A DNA stretch of 64,000 bases from Methylobacterium sp. GXS13 (GCF_001455965.1 NZ_LKKO01000047.1:124001-188000), one strand, 5' to 3'; positions 18,046-27,472 are shown, counted from the stretch's first letter. Program-made: numbers and translations. The notes: generated from the letters alone by a model not told the origin.

Positions 18046-20715
18046 GTGGCGCGTGTTTCTTGGGCAAAGCGGGCCGGGATCGAGGGAACGGGTGTGGGTT
18101 CGAGGTCGCGGGCTTTGCAGACGACACTGACATCGACCGCCGGCGCCAGCGAAGCCGCGCTCACGGACGCCTTCGCCGCCTGGGCGCGCCTGCCGAGCCT
18201 CGCCGTGGCGCTGGCCGACCCGGATACGGTCTCATTCGTGATCGATGCGGATGACGGCCGGGTCCTGCTCGCCTCGCCCGCCGGTCACGCCGTCTGCGCC
18301 GCATTGGCGACCGCCGACCGGCAGGCCGTGGCTCGACAGGTCGCCCGGGCCAATCCTCAGGACGCCGCGCACGGCCTCGCCCGCCTCACGCTTGACGCCA
18401 GGCGGATCGCCCCGCCCGCGCTTTGCCAGGTGGCCAAGGGCACGCAAGACGATGGCCGGCCGGTCTTCTTGGTCGTCGCGACGACGCCGGTGAAGCTGCC
18501 GCGCCCGCGGACGGCTGCCGCCGCCGCGCCGGAGTCCCCGGTGCGTGAGCCGGCACCCGCCACCGCGCCCGTACCGGTCCCGTCGTTGAAGACAGGCGAC
18601 CGCTTTCTGTGGCGCAGCGATGCCTCCGGGGCGCTCACCACGCTCAGCGGTTCCGAGGGACTGGCCGGCTTGGTCGGCCAGCGCTGGCAGGATCTCGCAA
18701 CATCCGGCCGAATCACGGGGGCCGACGGGATGTTTGCGGCGCTGCACGACCGCATCACCTTTCGCGCCGAGCCCGCCTGCCTCGACCTGGGTGACGGCCC
18801 GTTCCAGGTGGAATTGTCCGGCGCCCCGCTGGGCCGCGGCGATGCGGCGTTTTCCGGCTTCGGCGGATTCGGGTTGGTGCGCAGCGTGCCGGCCCCCGCG
18901 GATCCGGCGCCGCGGCCGGCCGCTTCGGTCGTGCCGAATCCGATCCCGGAGGCGGTTCCTGGGCTGACCCCGGTCCCCGAAACCCCGCCGGTACCGGTGG
19001 CGGATCTACCGGAACCGACAGCGGCTCCGAACGCCGTGGCCGACGCGCCCGCATGCGTCGAGCCGGAAATGCCCGAAGCGGCAGACGCCGTGGACACCGC
19101 GCCCTCGCCGTCCGAGCCGGAGTCCCCCGCTCCGATCGTCGAGCGTCCGACGGCCGAGCCGGCACTCTCGAACGACGAGCACGCCGCCTTCCGGGAAATC
19201 GCCCGGGCGCTCGGCGCGCGCTATGCCGGCGACGACGCCTCGGCAGGGACGCCGGCCCCGCGGTCCGAGAGCGGAGCGGTCATGCCGTTTCCGGGCGCGC
19301 ATCCCGGCACTCCGGAGGCCCGCGAGGCCGCGGCTGCGTCGCGGGATGCCGCGTTCCTGGCCGGCCTGCCCCTGCCGACGCTGGTGCATCGCGACGGCGC
19401 GATCCTGGCGGCTAATCAGGCGCTTCTGGACGTCGCCGGCTACGCCGACGTTCCGGCGCTGACCCGGGCCGGCCTCGACCGGCTGTTTCGCGGCCTGCCC
19501 CAGCCGGACGCGCCCGATCCGGCCGCGCGCCGGACTGCGATCGAGACCGCGGACGGGAGCGCCCGTTTGGTGGAGGTGATGGGCGGAACCGGCACCTGGG
19601 AAGGCCGGCCGGCGACCTGCCTGGTCCTGCGCCCTCTGGACGACGCCGACCCGGCCAGCGCCCTCACAGCCGAGCGCTTGGCCCGCGAAGCGCAAGCCGA
19701 GCGGACGGCCGCCGCGGAAGCCGCCCTCGACGCTCTGGAGGCCGGGGTGCTGACCCTCGACGGCGCCGGACGGATCGTGGCGCTGAACCGCGCCGCCGCC
19801 GAGCTGTTCGGCTGCGATCCCCGGGAGATCGTCGGCGGCAGCTTGGTCGCCTTGTTCGACCGGGAATGCGTGCTGGCGGTGGCCGATGCCCTGCGCGGCG
19901 CGGCCAAGGAGCCGCGCCCGGTCTCGGTGGCCGGACGGGCGCTGACCATCGGCGTCTCGCCGGCCCGGGAGGACGGGCGCCGGGTCGCGGTGCTGAACGC
20001 CGCGCCGGCCGAAGCCCCGCCGAGCGCCGAGCCGCCGGCGGCCGCCGCCTCCGCCTCCGGCCTCGACGGGGCCCTGGCGCGGCTGGACCGGGCCTTCCGG
20101 GGGCCTCTGACCGGGATGGTCGAGCTGGCCGACGCGATGCTGAAGGAGCCGTTCGGCCCCCTGGGGGACGTGCGCTATCGCGGCTGCCTCGCCCAGCTCA
20201 AGACCTCGGGTGCGCTGATGCTGGAGCGGGTCGGCGAACTCCTGGACCTCGCCACCGTGGAGGCCGGCGCCCTGCGACTCGATCCACGCCGGATCGCACT
20301 CAACGACGTCGTCGCGGGCTGTGTCGCGCAGCTCCAGGGTGAAGCAGCGCGCGGTCGGATCGTCGTGCGCACGAGTTTTTCAACCGGTCTCGACGATCTG
20401 GAGGCTGACGAGCGCTCGGTGAGTCGTGCGGCGTGCCTCGTCATCGAGCACGCGATCCGGCGCTCCGCAGCCGGCGGCCAGGTCATCGTCTCGACCGGCT
20501 CCACCGAGAGTGCCGCGGTCGCGCTGCGGGTGCGCGATACCGGCGCCGGGGCGAGCCAAGCCGCATCCGGGCCTGCCGGAGAGGTCGAGGACGGGCTCGC
20601 TCTGCCCCGCGCCCTGGTCGAAGCCAATGGCGGGCGCCTCCAGCTCTCGGCACGCCCGGAGGACGGCACGCTGGTGGAGATCATCATGCCGACGCGCCGG
20701 GCCGCGAACGGGTGA
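18046..20715 (+). CDS. PdhS-like PAS sensor protein with degenerate histidine kinase core
   Basis: An 889-residue protein without membrane segments. Residues 1-170 are an unassigned domain; about 170-430 is Pro/Ala/Glu-rich and disordered; PAS-like domains lie near 435-520 and 558-640; 680-885 resembles the kinase core of the PdhS/PleC group (EPFGPLGDVRYRGCLAQLKT, DLATVEAGALRLDPRRI, NDVVAGCVAQLQ, GGQVIVSTGS, GTLVEI). The phosphoacceptor motif HEIRTPL is replaced by RAFRGPL, with R682 at the histidine position, and the N-box asparagine region reads VIEHAIRRSA; the G1 box DTGAG is kept. It is therefore probably a pseudokinase or a signalling partner of the DivK-CtrA pathway. GTG 18046 has AGGGG upstream; a GTG at 18091 is an alternative. 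acs follows 269 bases later. Confidence 0.85.
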   Translation: MARVSWAKRAGIEGTGVGSRSRALQTTLTSTAGASEAALTDAFAAWARLPSLAVALADPDTVSFVIDADDGRVLLASPAGHAVCAALATADRQAVARQVARANPQDAAHGLARLTLDARRIAPPALCQVAKGTQDDGRPVFLVVATTPVKLPRPRTAAAAAPESPVREPAPATAPVPVPSLKTGDRFLWRSDASGALTTLSGSEGLAGLVGQRWQDLATSGRITGADGMFAALHDRITFRAEPACLDLGDGPFQVELSGAPLGRGDAAFSGFGGFGLVRSVPAPADPAPRPAASVVPNPIPEAVPGLTPVPETPPVPVADLPEPTAAPNAVADAPACVEPEMPEAADAVDTAPSPSEPESPAPIVERPTAEPALSNDEHAAFREIARALGARYAGDDASAGTPAPRSESGAVMPFPGAHPGTPEAREAAAASRDAAFLAGLPLPTLVHRDGAILAANQALLDVAGYADVPALTRAGLDRLFRGLPQPDAPDPAARRTAIETADGSARLVEVMGGTGTWEGRPATCLVLRPLDDADPASALTAERLAREAQAERTAAAEAALDALEAGVLTLDGAGRIVALNRAAAELFGCDPREIVGGSLVALFDRECVLAVADALRGAAKEPRPVSVAGRALTIGVSPAREDGRRVAVLNAAPAEAPPSAEPPAAAASASGLDGALARLDRAFRGPLTGMVELADAMLKEPFGPLGDVRYRGCLAQLKTSGALMLERVGELLDLATVEAGALRLDPRRIALNDVVAGCVAQLQGEAARGRIVVRTSFSTGLDDLEADERSVSRAACLVIEHAIRRSAAGGQVIVSTGSTESAAVALRVRDTGAGASQAASGPAGEVEDGLALPRALVEANGGRLQLSARPEDGTLVEIIMPTRRAANG

Positions 20716-20878
20716 GAACGGGGCGCGTTGGGCCTGCCCGGCAAGTATTCGGAAACAGCGGGCCGCGGCTGACGTGCGGGCCGCGACGGCCCGCTTGACA
20801 GGGCTTCGGGCGGCCTTCAAGCAAGCCTTACATTGCGCCCAATTGAGTTCCGGATCCCTGGACCCGGCTGAAGCGGGC

Positions 20879-20898
20879 CGGTGACGATATCGTCACCG
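20879..20898. promoter_or_regulatory. Perfect 20-bp palindrome upstream of acs
   Basis: CGGTGACGATATCGTCACCG is fully self-complementary without a spacer. It lies 87-106 bases before the acs start, in the 269-base gap after the PdhS-like gene. A TTGACA word is at 20795-20800, but no clear -10 box follows. This is most likely an operator for a dimeric regulator; the regulator is unknown. Nothing else stands out in 20716-20984. Confidence 0.5.
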
Positions 20899-20984
20899 CA
20901 CGATGTAGGCTACGTTACTTTGGAAGTCCTGGCTGCGCGGCCGACGCCGCGATACGATCGGGCACCAAGCAGGGATGGAATGCC

Positions 20985-22931
20985 ATGGAAGGCAAGGTCG
21001 TCGAAGTTCAGGCTGCGTGGCGTGAGGGTGCTCACGTGGACGACGCCCAGTATCGCAAGATGTATGAGGCGTCGGTCTCGGATCCGGACGCCTTCTGGGG
21101 TGAGCACGGCCAGCGCATCGACTGGATGACGCCGTTCACCAAGGTCAAGGACACGAGCTTCGAGCCCGGCCAAGTCTCGATCAAGTGGTTCGAGGACGGC
21201 AAGACCAACGTCGCCTACAATTGCATCGACCGCCACCTTGAGACCCGCGGCGACCAGACCGCGATCATCTGGGAAGGCGACAACCCGGACGAATCCAAGC
21301 ACATCACTTACCGGGAGCTGCATGCGCAGGTCTGCCGGATGGCCAACGTCCTGCGCAACCGCGGCGTCGGCAAGGGCGACCGCGTCACGCTCTACATGCC
21401 GATGATCCCCGAGGCGGCCTACGCGATGCTGGCCTGCGCCCGGCTCGGCGCGATCCATGCCATCGTGTTCGGTGGCTTCTCGCCGGATTCGCTCGCCTCC
21501 CGCATCGAGGGCTGTACGTCGAAGGTGGTGATCACCGCCGACGAGGGCCTGCGCGGCGGCCGCAAGGTTCCGCTGAAGGCCAATGTCGATGCGGCGATCA
21601 AGCGCCTGGGCACCGACCTCGTCGAGCACGTCATCGTGGTGCGCCGCACCGGTGGCGCCGTCGAGATGGAGCCGGGCCGCGACGTCTATTACGACGAGGC
21701 TGCCGAGCAGGTGACCGACCATTGCCCCGCCGAGGCGGTGGAGGCCGAGCACCCGCTGTTCATCCTCTACACCTCGGGCTCGACCGGCCAGCCGAAGGGC
21801 GTGGTGCACACCACGGGCGGCTACCTGGTCTACGCGTCGATGACGCACCAATACGTCTTCGATTACCGCGAGGGCGACGTGTACTGGTGCACGGCCGATG
21901 TCGGCTGGGTCACGGGCCACAGCTACATCGTCTACGGGCCGCTCGCCAACGGTGCGACCACGCTGATGTTCGAGGGCATCCCAACCTACCCGTCAACGTC
22001 GCGGTTCTGGGACGTGGTCGACAAGCACAAGGTCAACATCTTCTACACCGCCCCGACCGCGATCCGCTCGCTGATGGGCGGCGGTGAGGGGCCGGTGAAA
22101 AAGACGTCCCGCCAGTCGCTGCGGGTGCTCGGCTCCGTGGGCGAGCCGATCAACCCGGAAGCCTGGGAATGGTACTACAACGTCGTCGGCGAGGGGCGGT
22201 GCTCGATCGTCGACACGTGGTGGCAGACCGAGACCGGCGGCATCCTGATCACCCCGCTCCCCGGCGCCACGGCCCTGAAGCCGGGCTCGGCGACCCGGCC
22301 GTTCTTCGGCATAAAGCCCGAGATGGTCGATGCCGAGGGCAAGGTCCTGCAGGGTCCGTGCGAGGGCAACCTCTGCATCGCGGATTCCTGGCCGGGCCAG
22401 ATGCGCACGGTCTACGGCGACCACGAGCGGTTCGAGCAGACCTACTTCTCGACCTACCCGGGCAAGTACTTCACCGGTGACGGTGCCCGCCGCGATGCGG
22501 ACGGCTATTACTGGATCACCGGCCGGGTCGACGACGTGATCAACGTCTCCGGCCACCGGATGGGCACGGCTGAGGTCGAATCCTCCCTGGTCGCGCACCC
22601 GAAGGTCGCCGAGGCGGCAGTGGTCGGCTATCCGCACAACGTCAAGGGCCAGGGCATCTACGCCTACGTCACCCTCAACGACGGCGAGGAAGGCGACGAC
22701 GCCTTGCGCAAGGAACTCGTGACCTGGGTCCGCAAGGATATCGGGCCGATCGCCTCGCCGGACCTGATCCAGTTCGCCCCCGGCCTGCCCAAGACCCGCT
22801 CGGGCAAGATCATGCGCCGGATCCTGCGCAAGATCGCCGAAGACGATTTCGGCTCGCTCGGCGACACCTCGACGCTCGCCGAGCCGGCGGTCGTGGAAGA
22901 TCTGATCGAGAACCGGCAGAACCGGCCCTGA
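20985..22931 (+). CDS. acs: Acetyl-CoA synthetase (AMP-forming)
   Basis: Converts acetate, ATP and CoA to acetyl-CoA through acetyl-AMP in the cytoplasm. The 648-residue length is usual. Visible landmarks: the P-loop-like motif YTSGSTGQPKGVVHTTGGYL, the acetate pocket region WCTADVGWVTGHSYI, DTWWQTETGG, the hinge region ITGRVDDVINVSGHRMGTAE and the acetylatable C-terminal lysine in PKTRSGKIMRRILRKIA. ATG 20985 fits the family N-terminus. It precedes the DUF485-actP pair, forming an acetate uptake and activation module. Confidence 0.97.
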   Translation: MEGKVVEVQAAWREGAHVDDAQYRKMYEASVSDPDAFWGEHGQRIDWMTPFTKVKDTSFEPGQVSIKWFEDGKTNVAYNCIDRHLETRGDQTAIIWEGDNPDESKHITYRELHAQVCRMANVLRNRGVGKGDRVTLYMPMIPEAAYAMLACARLGAIHAIVFGGFSPDSLASRIEGCTSKVVITADEGLRGGRKVPLKANVDAAIKRLGTDLVEHVIVVRRTGGAVEMEPGRDVYYDEAAEQVTDHCPAEAVEAEHPLFILYTSGSTGQPKGVVHTTGGYLVYASMTHQYVFDYREGDVYWCTADVGWVTGHSYIVYGPLANGATTLMFEGIPTYPSTSRFWDVVDKHKVNIFYTAPTAIRSLMGGGEGPVKKTSRQSLRVLGSVGEPINPEAWEWYYNVVGEGRCSIVDTWWQTETGGILITPLPGATALKPGSATRPFFGIKPEMVDAEGKVLQGPCEGNLCIADSWPGQMRTVYGDHERFEQTYFSTYPGKYFTGDGARRDADGYYWITGRVDDVINVSGHRMGTAEVESSLVAHPKVAEAAVVGYPHNVKGQGIYAYVTLNDGEEGDDALRKELVTWVRKDIGPIASPDLIQFAPGLPKTRSGKIMRRILRKIAEDDFGSLGDTSTLAEPAVVEDLIENRQNRP

Positions 22932-23055
22932 TCGCTCCGACGGCGAAGACGTGATGAGGCGGGTGCCGGTCCGGTGCCCGCCCCCAACAAGAACCACGAA
23001 TCTCGGTCTCAAGAAAAACCGGAAGGCCGGAGTGCCTTCGCGGGAGGACAACGCC

Positions 23056-23430
23056 ATGAGCGGCTCGACACTCGGCCTTCGCGGGGGCACGGCGCCCCCA
23101 CCATCCCGCAACGCCGCCGCGGCAGTCGATCCGCAGATCGACCGGATCGTCCGGACGCCGGAATTCCAGCAGCTCGTCGCCGAGCGCACCCGGTTCGGCT
23201 GGGTCCTGACCATCCTGATGCTGGTGGTCTATTTCGGCTTCATCGGCCTCATCGCCTTCGACAAGTCGCTGCTCGCCGTGAAGGTCGGTGGCGGCACCGC
23301 CTCGCTCGGCCTGTTCATGGGCGTGTTCGTGATCCTGTTCGCCTTCGCGCTCACCGGGATCTACGTGGCCCGGGCCAACACCCGTTTCGACGCCCTGAGC
23401 GACGCCTTGAAGCGGAGCGTCGGCCGATGA
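23056..23430 (+). CDS. DUF485 family membrane protein, ActP partner
   Basis: A 124-residue inner-membrane protein with two membrane segments (about 52-74 and 84-106) separated by a short loop. DUF485 proteins (YjcH type) are nearly always encoded just before acetate permease actP, as here, and may help its assembly or activity. ATG 23056 has GGGAGGAC seven bases upstream; the upstream in-frame extension is not needed. Its stop overlaps the actP start (ATGA), so translation is coupled. The gap from acs is 124 bases. Confidence 0.88.
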   Translation: MSGSTLGLRGGTAPPPSRNAAAAVDPQIDRIVRTPEFQQLVAERTRFGWVLTILMLVVYFGFIGLIAFDKSLLAVKVGGGTASLGLFMGVFVILFAFALTGIYVARANTRFDALSDALKRSVGR

Positions 23431-25109
23431 ACCGGATTCTTCTCGGCCTGACGCTGGCCACGATCACGGCCTGCGCGGCCTTTGCCGCTGGCCCCGATCT
23501 CGGTGCCGTCACGCAGTCGGCCACGAACTGGCCGGCCATCGGCATGTTCCTGTTCTTCGTCGTGCTGACGCTCGGCATCACCTACAAGGCCGCCAAGGGC
23601 ACCAAGTCGGCCGCCGACTTCTACGCCGCGGGCGGCGGCATCTCGGCCGGGACCAACGCGCTTGCGATCGCCGGCGACTACATGTCGGCCGCCTCCTTCC
23701 TGGGCATCTCGGGCCTGGTCTACACCTCGGGCTTCGACGGGCTGATCTACTCCACGGGCTTCCTGGTCGGCTGGCCGATCGTGCTGTTCCTGATCGCCGA
23801 GCGCCTGCGCAACCTCGGCAAGTTCACCTTCGCCGACGTGGCGAGCTTCCGCCTCGACCAGACCTCGATCCGCATCATCTCCGCGGTGGGCACCCTGGTG
23901 GTGGTGGCGTTCTACCTGATCGCCCAGATGGTCGGCGCGGGTAAACTGATCCAGCTCCTGTTCGGGCTGCCCTACCTCTACGCGGTGATCATCGTCGGCG
24001 TGCTGATGATCGTCTACGTTGCCTTCGGCGGCATGAAGGCCACCACCTGGGTTCAGGTGATCAAGGCCTGCCTGCTGCTCGGCGGCGCGACCTTCATGGC
24101 CGGCGCGGTGCTGCTCAAGTACGGCTTCAACCCGGAGACCCTGTTCTCTGCCTCGGTGCAGGTCCATCCGAAGGGCGACGCGATCATGGCCCCCGGCGGC
24201 CTGGTCTCGAACCCGATCGAGGCGATCTCGCTCGGCGTCGGCCTGATGTTCGGGACCGCCGGCCTGCCGCACATCCTGATGCGGTTCTTCACGGTCTCGG
24301 ACGCCCAGGCGGCGCGCAAGTCGGTGTTCTACGCCACCGGCCTGATCGGCTACTTCTACATCCTGACGTTCATCATCGGCTTCGGCGGCATCGCCCTGCT
24401 GATGTCCGATCCGAGCTACTTCAAGCTCGGCGCGGCCGGCACCTTCGACAAGCTGAAGGACATGATCGGCGGCACCAACATGGTCGCCGTCAACCTCGCC
24501 AACGCGGTGGGCGGCCCATACTTCCTGGGCTTCATCTCGGCCGTGGCCTTCGCGACCATCCTGGCGGTGGTGGCCGGCCTGACGCTCGCCGGCGCCTCGG
24601 CGGTCAGCCACGACCTCTACGCCCAGGTGATCGCCCGCGGGCGCACCACCGAGAAGCACGAGGTCAACCTGTCGAAGCTCTCGGCGGTGGTGATCGGGAT
24701 CGTGGCGATCTATCTCGGCTACGTATTCGAGAACCAGAACGTCGCCTTCATGGTCGGGCTGGCCTTCGCGGTGGCGGCGAGCTGCAACTTCCCGGTGCTG
24801 GCGATGTCGATCCTGTGGCGCGGCACGACCACCTGGGGCGCACTCGCCGGCGGCTTGGTCGGGCTCATCTCGGCTGTCGGCATGGTGGTGCTGTCCAAGG
24901 CCGTCTGGGTGGTGACGTTCGGCAACGCCGCAGCGATCTTCCCCTACGACAACCCGGCCTTGTTCTCGATGCCGCTGGCCTTCGTGACCATCTGGGCTGT
25001 GTCGAGCCTCGACAACTCGCGCCGGGCCCAGCGCGAGCGTGCCGCCTTCGAGGCGCAATTCGTGCGCTCCGAGACCGGCATCGGCGCTTCCGGCGCTCAC
25101 GCCCACTGA
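23427..25109 (+). CDS. actP: Cation/acetate symporter
   Basis: A sodium:solute symporter (SSS family) that imports acetate and other short monocarboxylates. The 560-residue protein begins with a signal-like first helix (MNRILLGLTLATITACAAFA), then has about 13 membrane segments; ADFYAAGGGISAGTNALAIA, GDYMSAASFLGISGL and GLPHILMRFFTVSDAQAARK are typical of ActP. The ATG lies inside the DUF485 stop codon. A hairpin 28 bases after the stop probably ends the transcript. It is grouped with acs, as in E. coli and many alphaproteobacteria. Confidence 0.95.
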   Translation: MNRILLGLTLATITACAAFAAGPDLGAVTQSATNWPAIGMFLFFVVLTLGITYKAAKGTKSAADFYAAGGGISAGTNALAIAGDYMSAASFLGISGLVYTSGFDGLIYSTGFLVGWPIVLFLIAERLRNLGKFTFADVASFRLDQTSIRIISAVGTLVVVAFYLIAQMVGAGKLIQLLFGLPYLYAVIIVGVLMIVYVAFGGMKATTWVQVIKACLLLGGATFMAGAVLLKYGFNPETLFSASVQVHPKGDAIMAPGGLVSNPIEAISLGVGLMFGTAGLPHILMRFFTVSDAQAARKSVFYATGLIGYFYILTFIIGFGGIALLMSDPSYFKLGAAGTFDKLKDMIGGTNMVAVNLANAVGGPYFLGFISAVAFATILAVVAGLTLAGASAVSHDLYAQVIARGRTTEKHEVNLSKLSAVVIGIVAIYLGYVFENQNVAFMVGLAFAVAASCNFPVLAMSILWRGTTTWGALAGGLVGLISAVGMVVLSKAVWVVTFGNAAAIFPYDNPALFSMPLAFVTIWAVSSLDNSRRAQRERAAFEAQFVRSETGIGASGAHAH

Positions 25110-25136
25110 GCCTAAGGCTCACTTGCAATAACTGGA

Positions 25137-25158
25137 GGGCGCGGCGCGAGCCGCGCCC
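25137..25158 (+). terminator. Intrinsic terminator after actP
   Basis: A 9-bp perfect stem (GGGCGCGGC with GCCGCGCCC) around a GCGA loop, followed by TTCGTCGTTT. It lies 28 bases after the actP stop codon. Confidence 0.75.
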
Positions 25159-25212
25159 TTCGTCGTTTCAGGGATGTGGCCGCAGCGGGGCGGGAGGATA
25201 CCGTGGAGGCAC

Positions 25213-25550
25213 TGCGGCTCTCCCTCCCCCCTCTGCGGCTACGACGTTCACACATCGCACAGCAAAAAACGCGACGCTCTCTCCTCCCCCTTGCGGGGAG
25301 GAGTTGGAGGTGGGGGTGGCTCAGGAGGAACCGTTGCGCCCTATCCTGCACCACCCCCACCCCTGCCCCTCCCCGCAAGGGGGAGGGGAAAACTTATTGT
25401 GTTCTAAAGCCTTGTTTCAAAACAACCCTGATGCATGAATCCGCCAGCCTCTGCGGGAGAGGAAGGCGTGCGTGCGTGCGTCCGGCCGTCAGCCTCATTC
25501 AGCAATGTTGTGTAAACACCGTAGCCCGCCGAGGGGGAGGGAGAGCCGCA
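25213..25550 (+). repeat. Composite repeat: family A core (copy 3) inside 18-bp perfect terminal inverted repeats
   Basis: The ends are perfect inverted copies of TGCGGCTCTCCCTCCCCC (25213-25230 and 25533-25550), and the symmetry continues imperfectly inwards (CTACGACGTTCACACA left, TGTGTAAACACCGTAG right). Inside lies a family A core at about 25278-25390, in the opposite orientation to copies 1 and 2. A GTGC tetranucleotide run lies at about 25466-25480. Short open frames inside are not credible genes. It fills most of the gap 25159-25738. It resembles a non-autonomous miniature element, but no transposase or target duplication was identified. Confidence 0.7.
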
Positions 25551-25738
25551 TTTTTTCGGGCGCCAAGTATCTCATGCACGCCGCCATGTTGATGACCCCC
25601 GCCACCGCCACATTGCGGATTGACCGAGAGGTTCCTTACAGTCACGCATACGTGATCTGCGCCCCATGCAGGGCCTGCAGTCCGTAGATTTGCGGCCGAC
25701 GCCATCGACCGCACGCGCCGTCTGGGAGGAACCGGGTC

Positions 25739-27421
25739 ATGGCTGGGGCAACTGCGATCCCGCGGGCGGGGGACGCCGCGAGACCGATGAGTTCGGCGGA
25801 AAAGCGGGTGATCTTCGCGTCCTCGCTCGGCACGGTGTTCGAGTGGTACGACTTCTACCTCTACGGCTCGCTGGCGGCGATCATCGGCGCCCAGTTCTTC
25901 TCGGCCTATCCGCCGGCGACCCGGGACATCTTCGCGCTGCTGGCCTTCGCGGCGGGCTTCATCGTAAGGCCGTTCGGCGCCCTGGTGTTCGGCCGGATCG
26001 GCGACCTCGTCGGGCGCAAATACACCTTCCTGGTCACGATCCTGATCATGGGCCTGTCGACCTTCATCGTCGGCATCCTGCCCAACGCCGCCACCATCGG
26101 GATCGCGGCGCCGATCATCCTGATCGTCCTGCGGCTGGCCCAGGGCCTGGCGCTCGGCGGCGAGTATGGCGGCGCGGCGACCTACGTGGCCGAGCACGCG
26201 CCCAACGGCCGGCGCGGCTTCTACACCAGCTGGATCCAGACCACGGCGACGCTCGGCCTGTTCCTGTCGCTGCTGGTCATCCTGGCGACCCGGACCTTCA
26301 CTGGCGAGGCCGCCTTCGCCGAATGGGGCTGGCGGATCCCGTTCCTGGTCTCGGTGCTGCTACTCGGCATCTCCGTGTGGATCCGCCTCCAGCTCTCCGA
26401 ATCCCCGGCCTTCCAGAAGATGAAGGACGAGGGGAAGACCTCGAAGGCGCCGCTCACCGAAGCGTTCGGTGAGTGGAAGAACGCCAAGTTCGCGGTGATC
26501 GCCCTGTTCGGCCTCGTCGCCGGCCAGGGCGTGGTCTGGTACACGGGCCAGTTCTACGCGCTGTTCTTCCTGCAATCGATTCTGAAGGTCGACGGCTACA
26601 CCGCCAACCTGCTGATCGCGTGGTCGCTGCTGCTCGGCACTGGCTTGTTCGTGCTATTCGGATGGCTGTCGGACAAGATCGGCCGCAAGGTCATCATCCT
26701 GGCGGGCTGCGCCATCGCGGCGGCGACGTTCTTCCCGATCTTCAAGGGCATCACCGCCACCGCCAACCCGAAGCTCCAGGCCGCGATCGAGACCGTGAAG
26801 GTCACCGTCGCGGCCGACCCGGCCGCCTGCGGAACCCTGTTCAACCCGGTCGGCACGCGGGTGTTCTCGGCGCCCTGCGACCTCGCCCGCGACTTCCTGT
26901 CGAAATCCTCGGTGAGGTACGACACCGCGCCTGGTGCGCCCGGCCAGCCCACGGTGATCCGGGTGAACGACACGGAGATCGCCTATCCGCAGGGCGGCGC
27001 CCCGGAGGCCAACAAGGCCGTGACGGCGGCGCTCCAGGCGGCGGGCTACCCGAAGGCCGGCGACGCCGAGATCGTGAAGATGGCGAACCCGTTCGACATC
27101 TTCCGGCCGCAGGTCGCCCAGGTGATCGGCCTGCTGTTCATCCTCATCGTGTTCGTGACGATGGTCTACGGCCCGATCGCGGCGATGCTGGTGGAGCTGT
27201 TCCCGACCCGGATCCGCTACACCTCGATGTCCCTGCCCTACCATATCGGCAACGGCTGGTTCGGCGGCCTGCTGCCGGCCACCGCCTTCGCCATGGTGGC
27301 CCAGACCGGGGACATCTATTACGGCCTCTGGTACCCGATCGTGATCGCGGTCGCGACGGTGGTCATCGGCGTCATCTTCGTGCCTGAGACCAAGGATCGC
27401 GACATCTTCGCCGACACCTGA
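25739..27421 (+). CDS. MHS-family MFS transporter with a large central insertion
   Basis: A proton-coupled symporter of the metabolite:H+ symporter group (KgtP, ShiA, ProP relatives), probably importing an organic acid or similar small metabolite. The 560-residue length exceeds the usual 420-450. The family motif RPFGALVFGRIGDLVGRK lies between helices 2 and 3 and GWLSDKIGRK in the second half. Between helices 8 and 9 (about residues 330-445) there is a soluble insertion with AAIETVKVTVAADPAACG, two cysteines and VIRVNDTEIAYPQGG. ATG 25739 has GGGAGGAACC upstream. The gene stands alone after the acetate genes; the substrate is unknown. Confidence 0.88.
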   Translation: MAGATAIPRAGDAARPMSSAEKRVIFASSLGTVFEWYDFYLYGSLAAIIGAQFFSAYPPATRDIFALLAFAAGFIVRPFGALVFGRIGDLVGRKYTFLVTILIMGLSTFIVGILPNAATIGIAAPIILIVLRLAQGLALGGEYGGAATYVAEHAPNGRRGFYTSWIQTTATLGLFLSLLVILATRTFTGEAAFAEWGWRIPFLVSVLLLGISVWIRLQLSESPAFQKMKDEGKTSKAPLTEAFGEWKNAKFAVIALFGLVAGQGVVWYTGQFYALFFLQSILKVDGYTANLLIAWSLLLGTGLFVLFGWLSDKIGRKVIILAGCAIAAATFFPIFKGITATANPKLQAAIETVKVTVAADPAACGTLFNPVGTRVFSAPCDLARDFLSKSSVRYDTAPGAPGQPTVIRVNDTEIAYPQGGAPEANKAVTAALQAAGYPKAGDAEIVKMANPFDIFRPQVAQVIGLLFILIVFVTMVYGPIAAMLVELFPTRIRYTSMSLPYHIGNGWFGGLLPATAFAMVAQTGDIYYGLWYPIVIAVATVVIGVIFVPETKDRDIFADT

Positions 27422-27448
27422 CCGCCGGTAGACCGGTGCAGGACGACG

Positions 27449-27472
27449 CCCGGGCCGCCCACGCGGTCCGGG
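27449..27472 (+). terminator. Hairpin after the MHS transporter gene
   Basis: A 10-bp stem (CCCGGGCCGC with GCGGTCCGGG, one G-T wobble) around a CCAC loop, 28 bases after the stop codon. There is no T-run, so termination is plausible but not certain. Confidence 0.45.
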
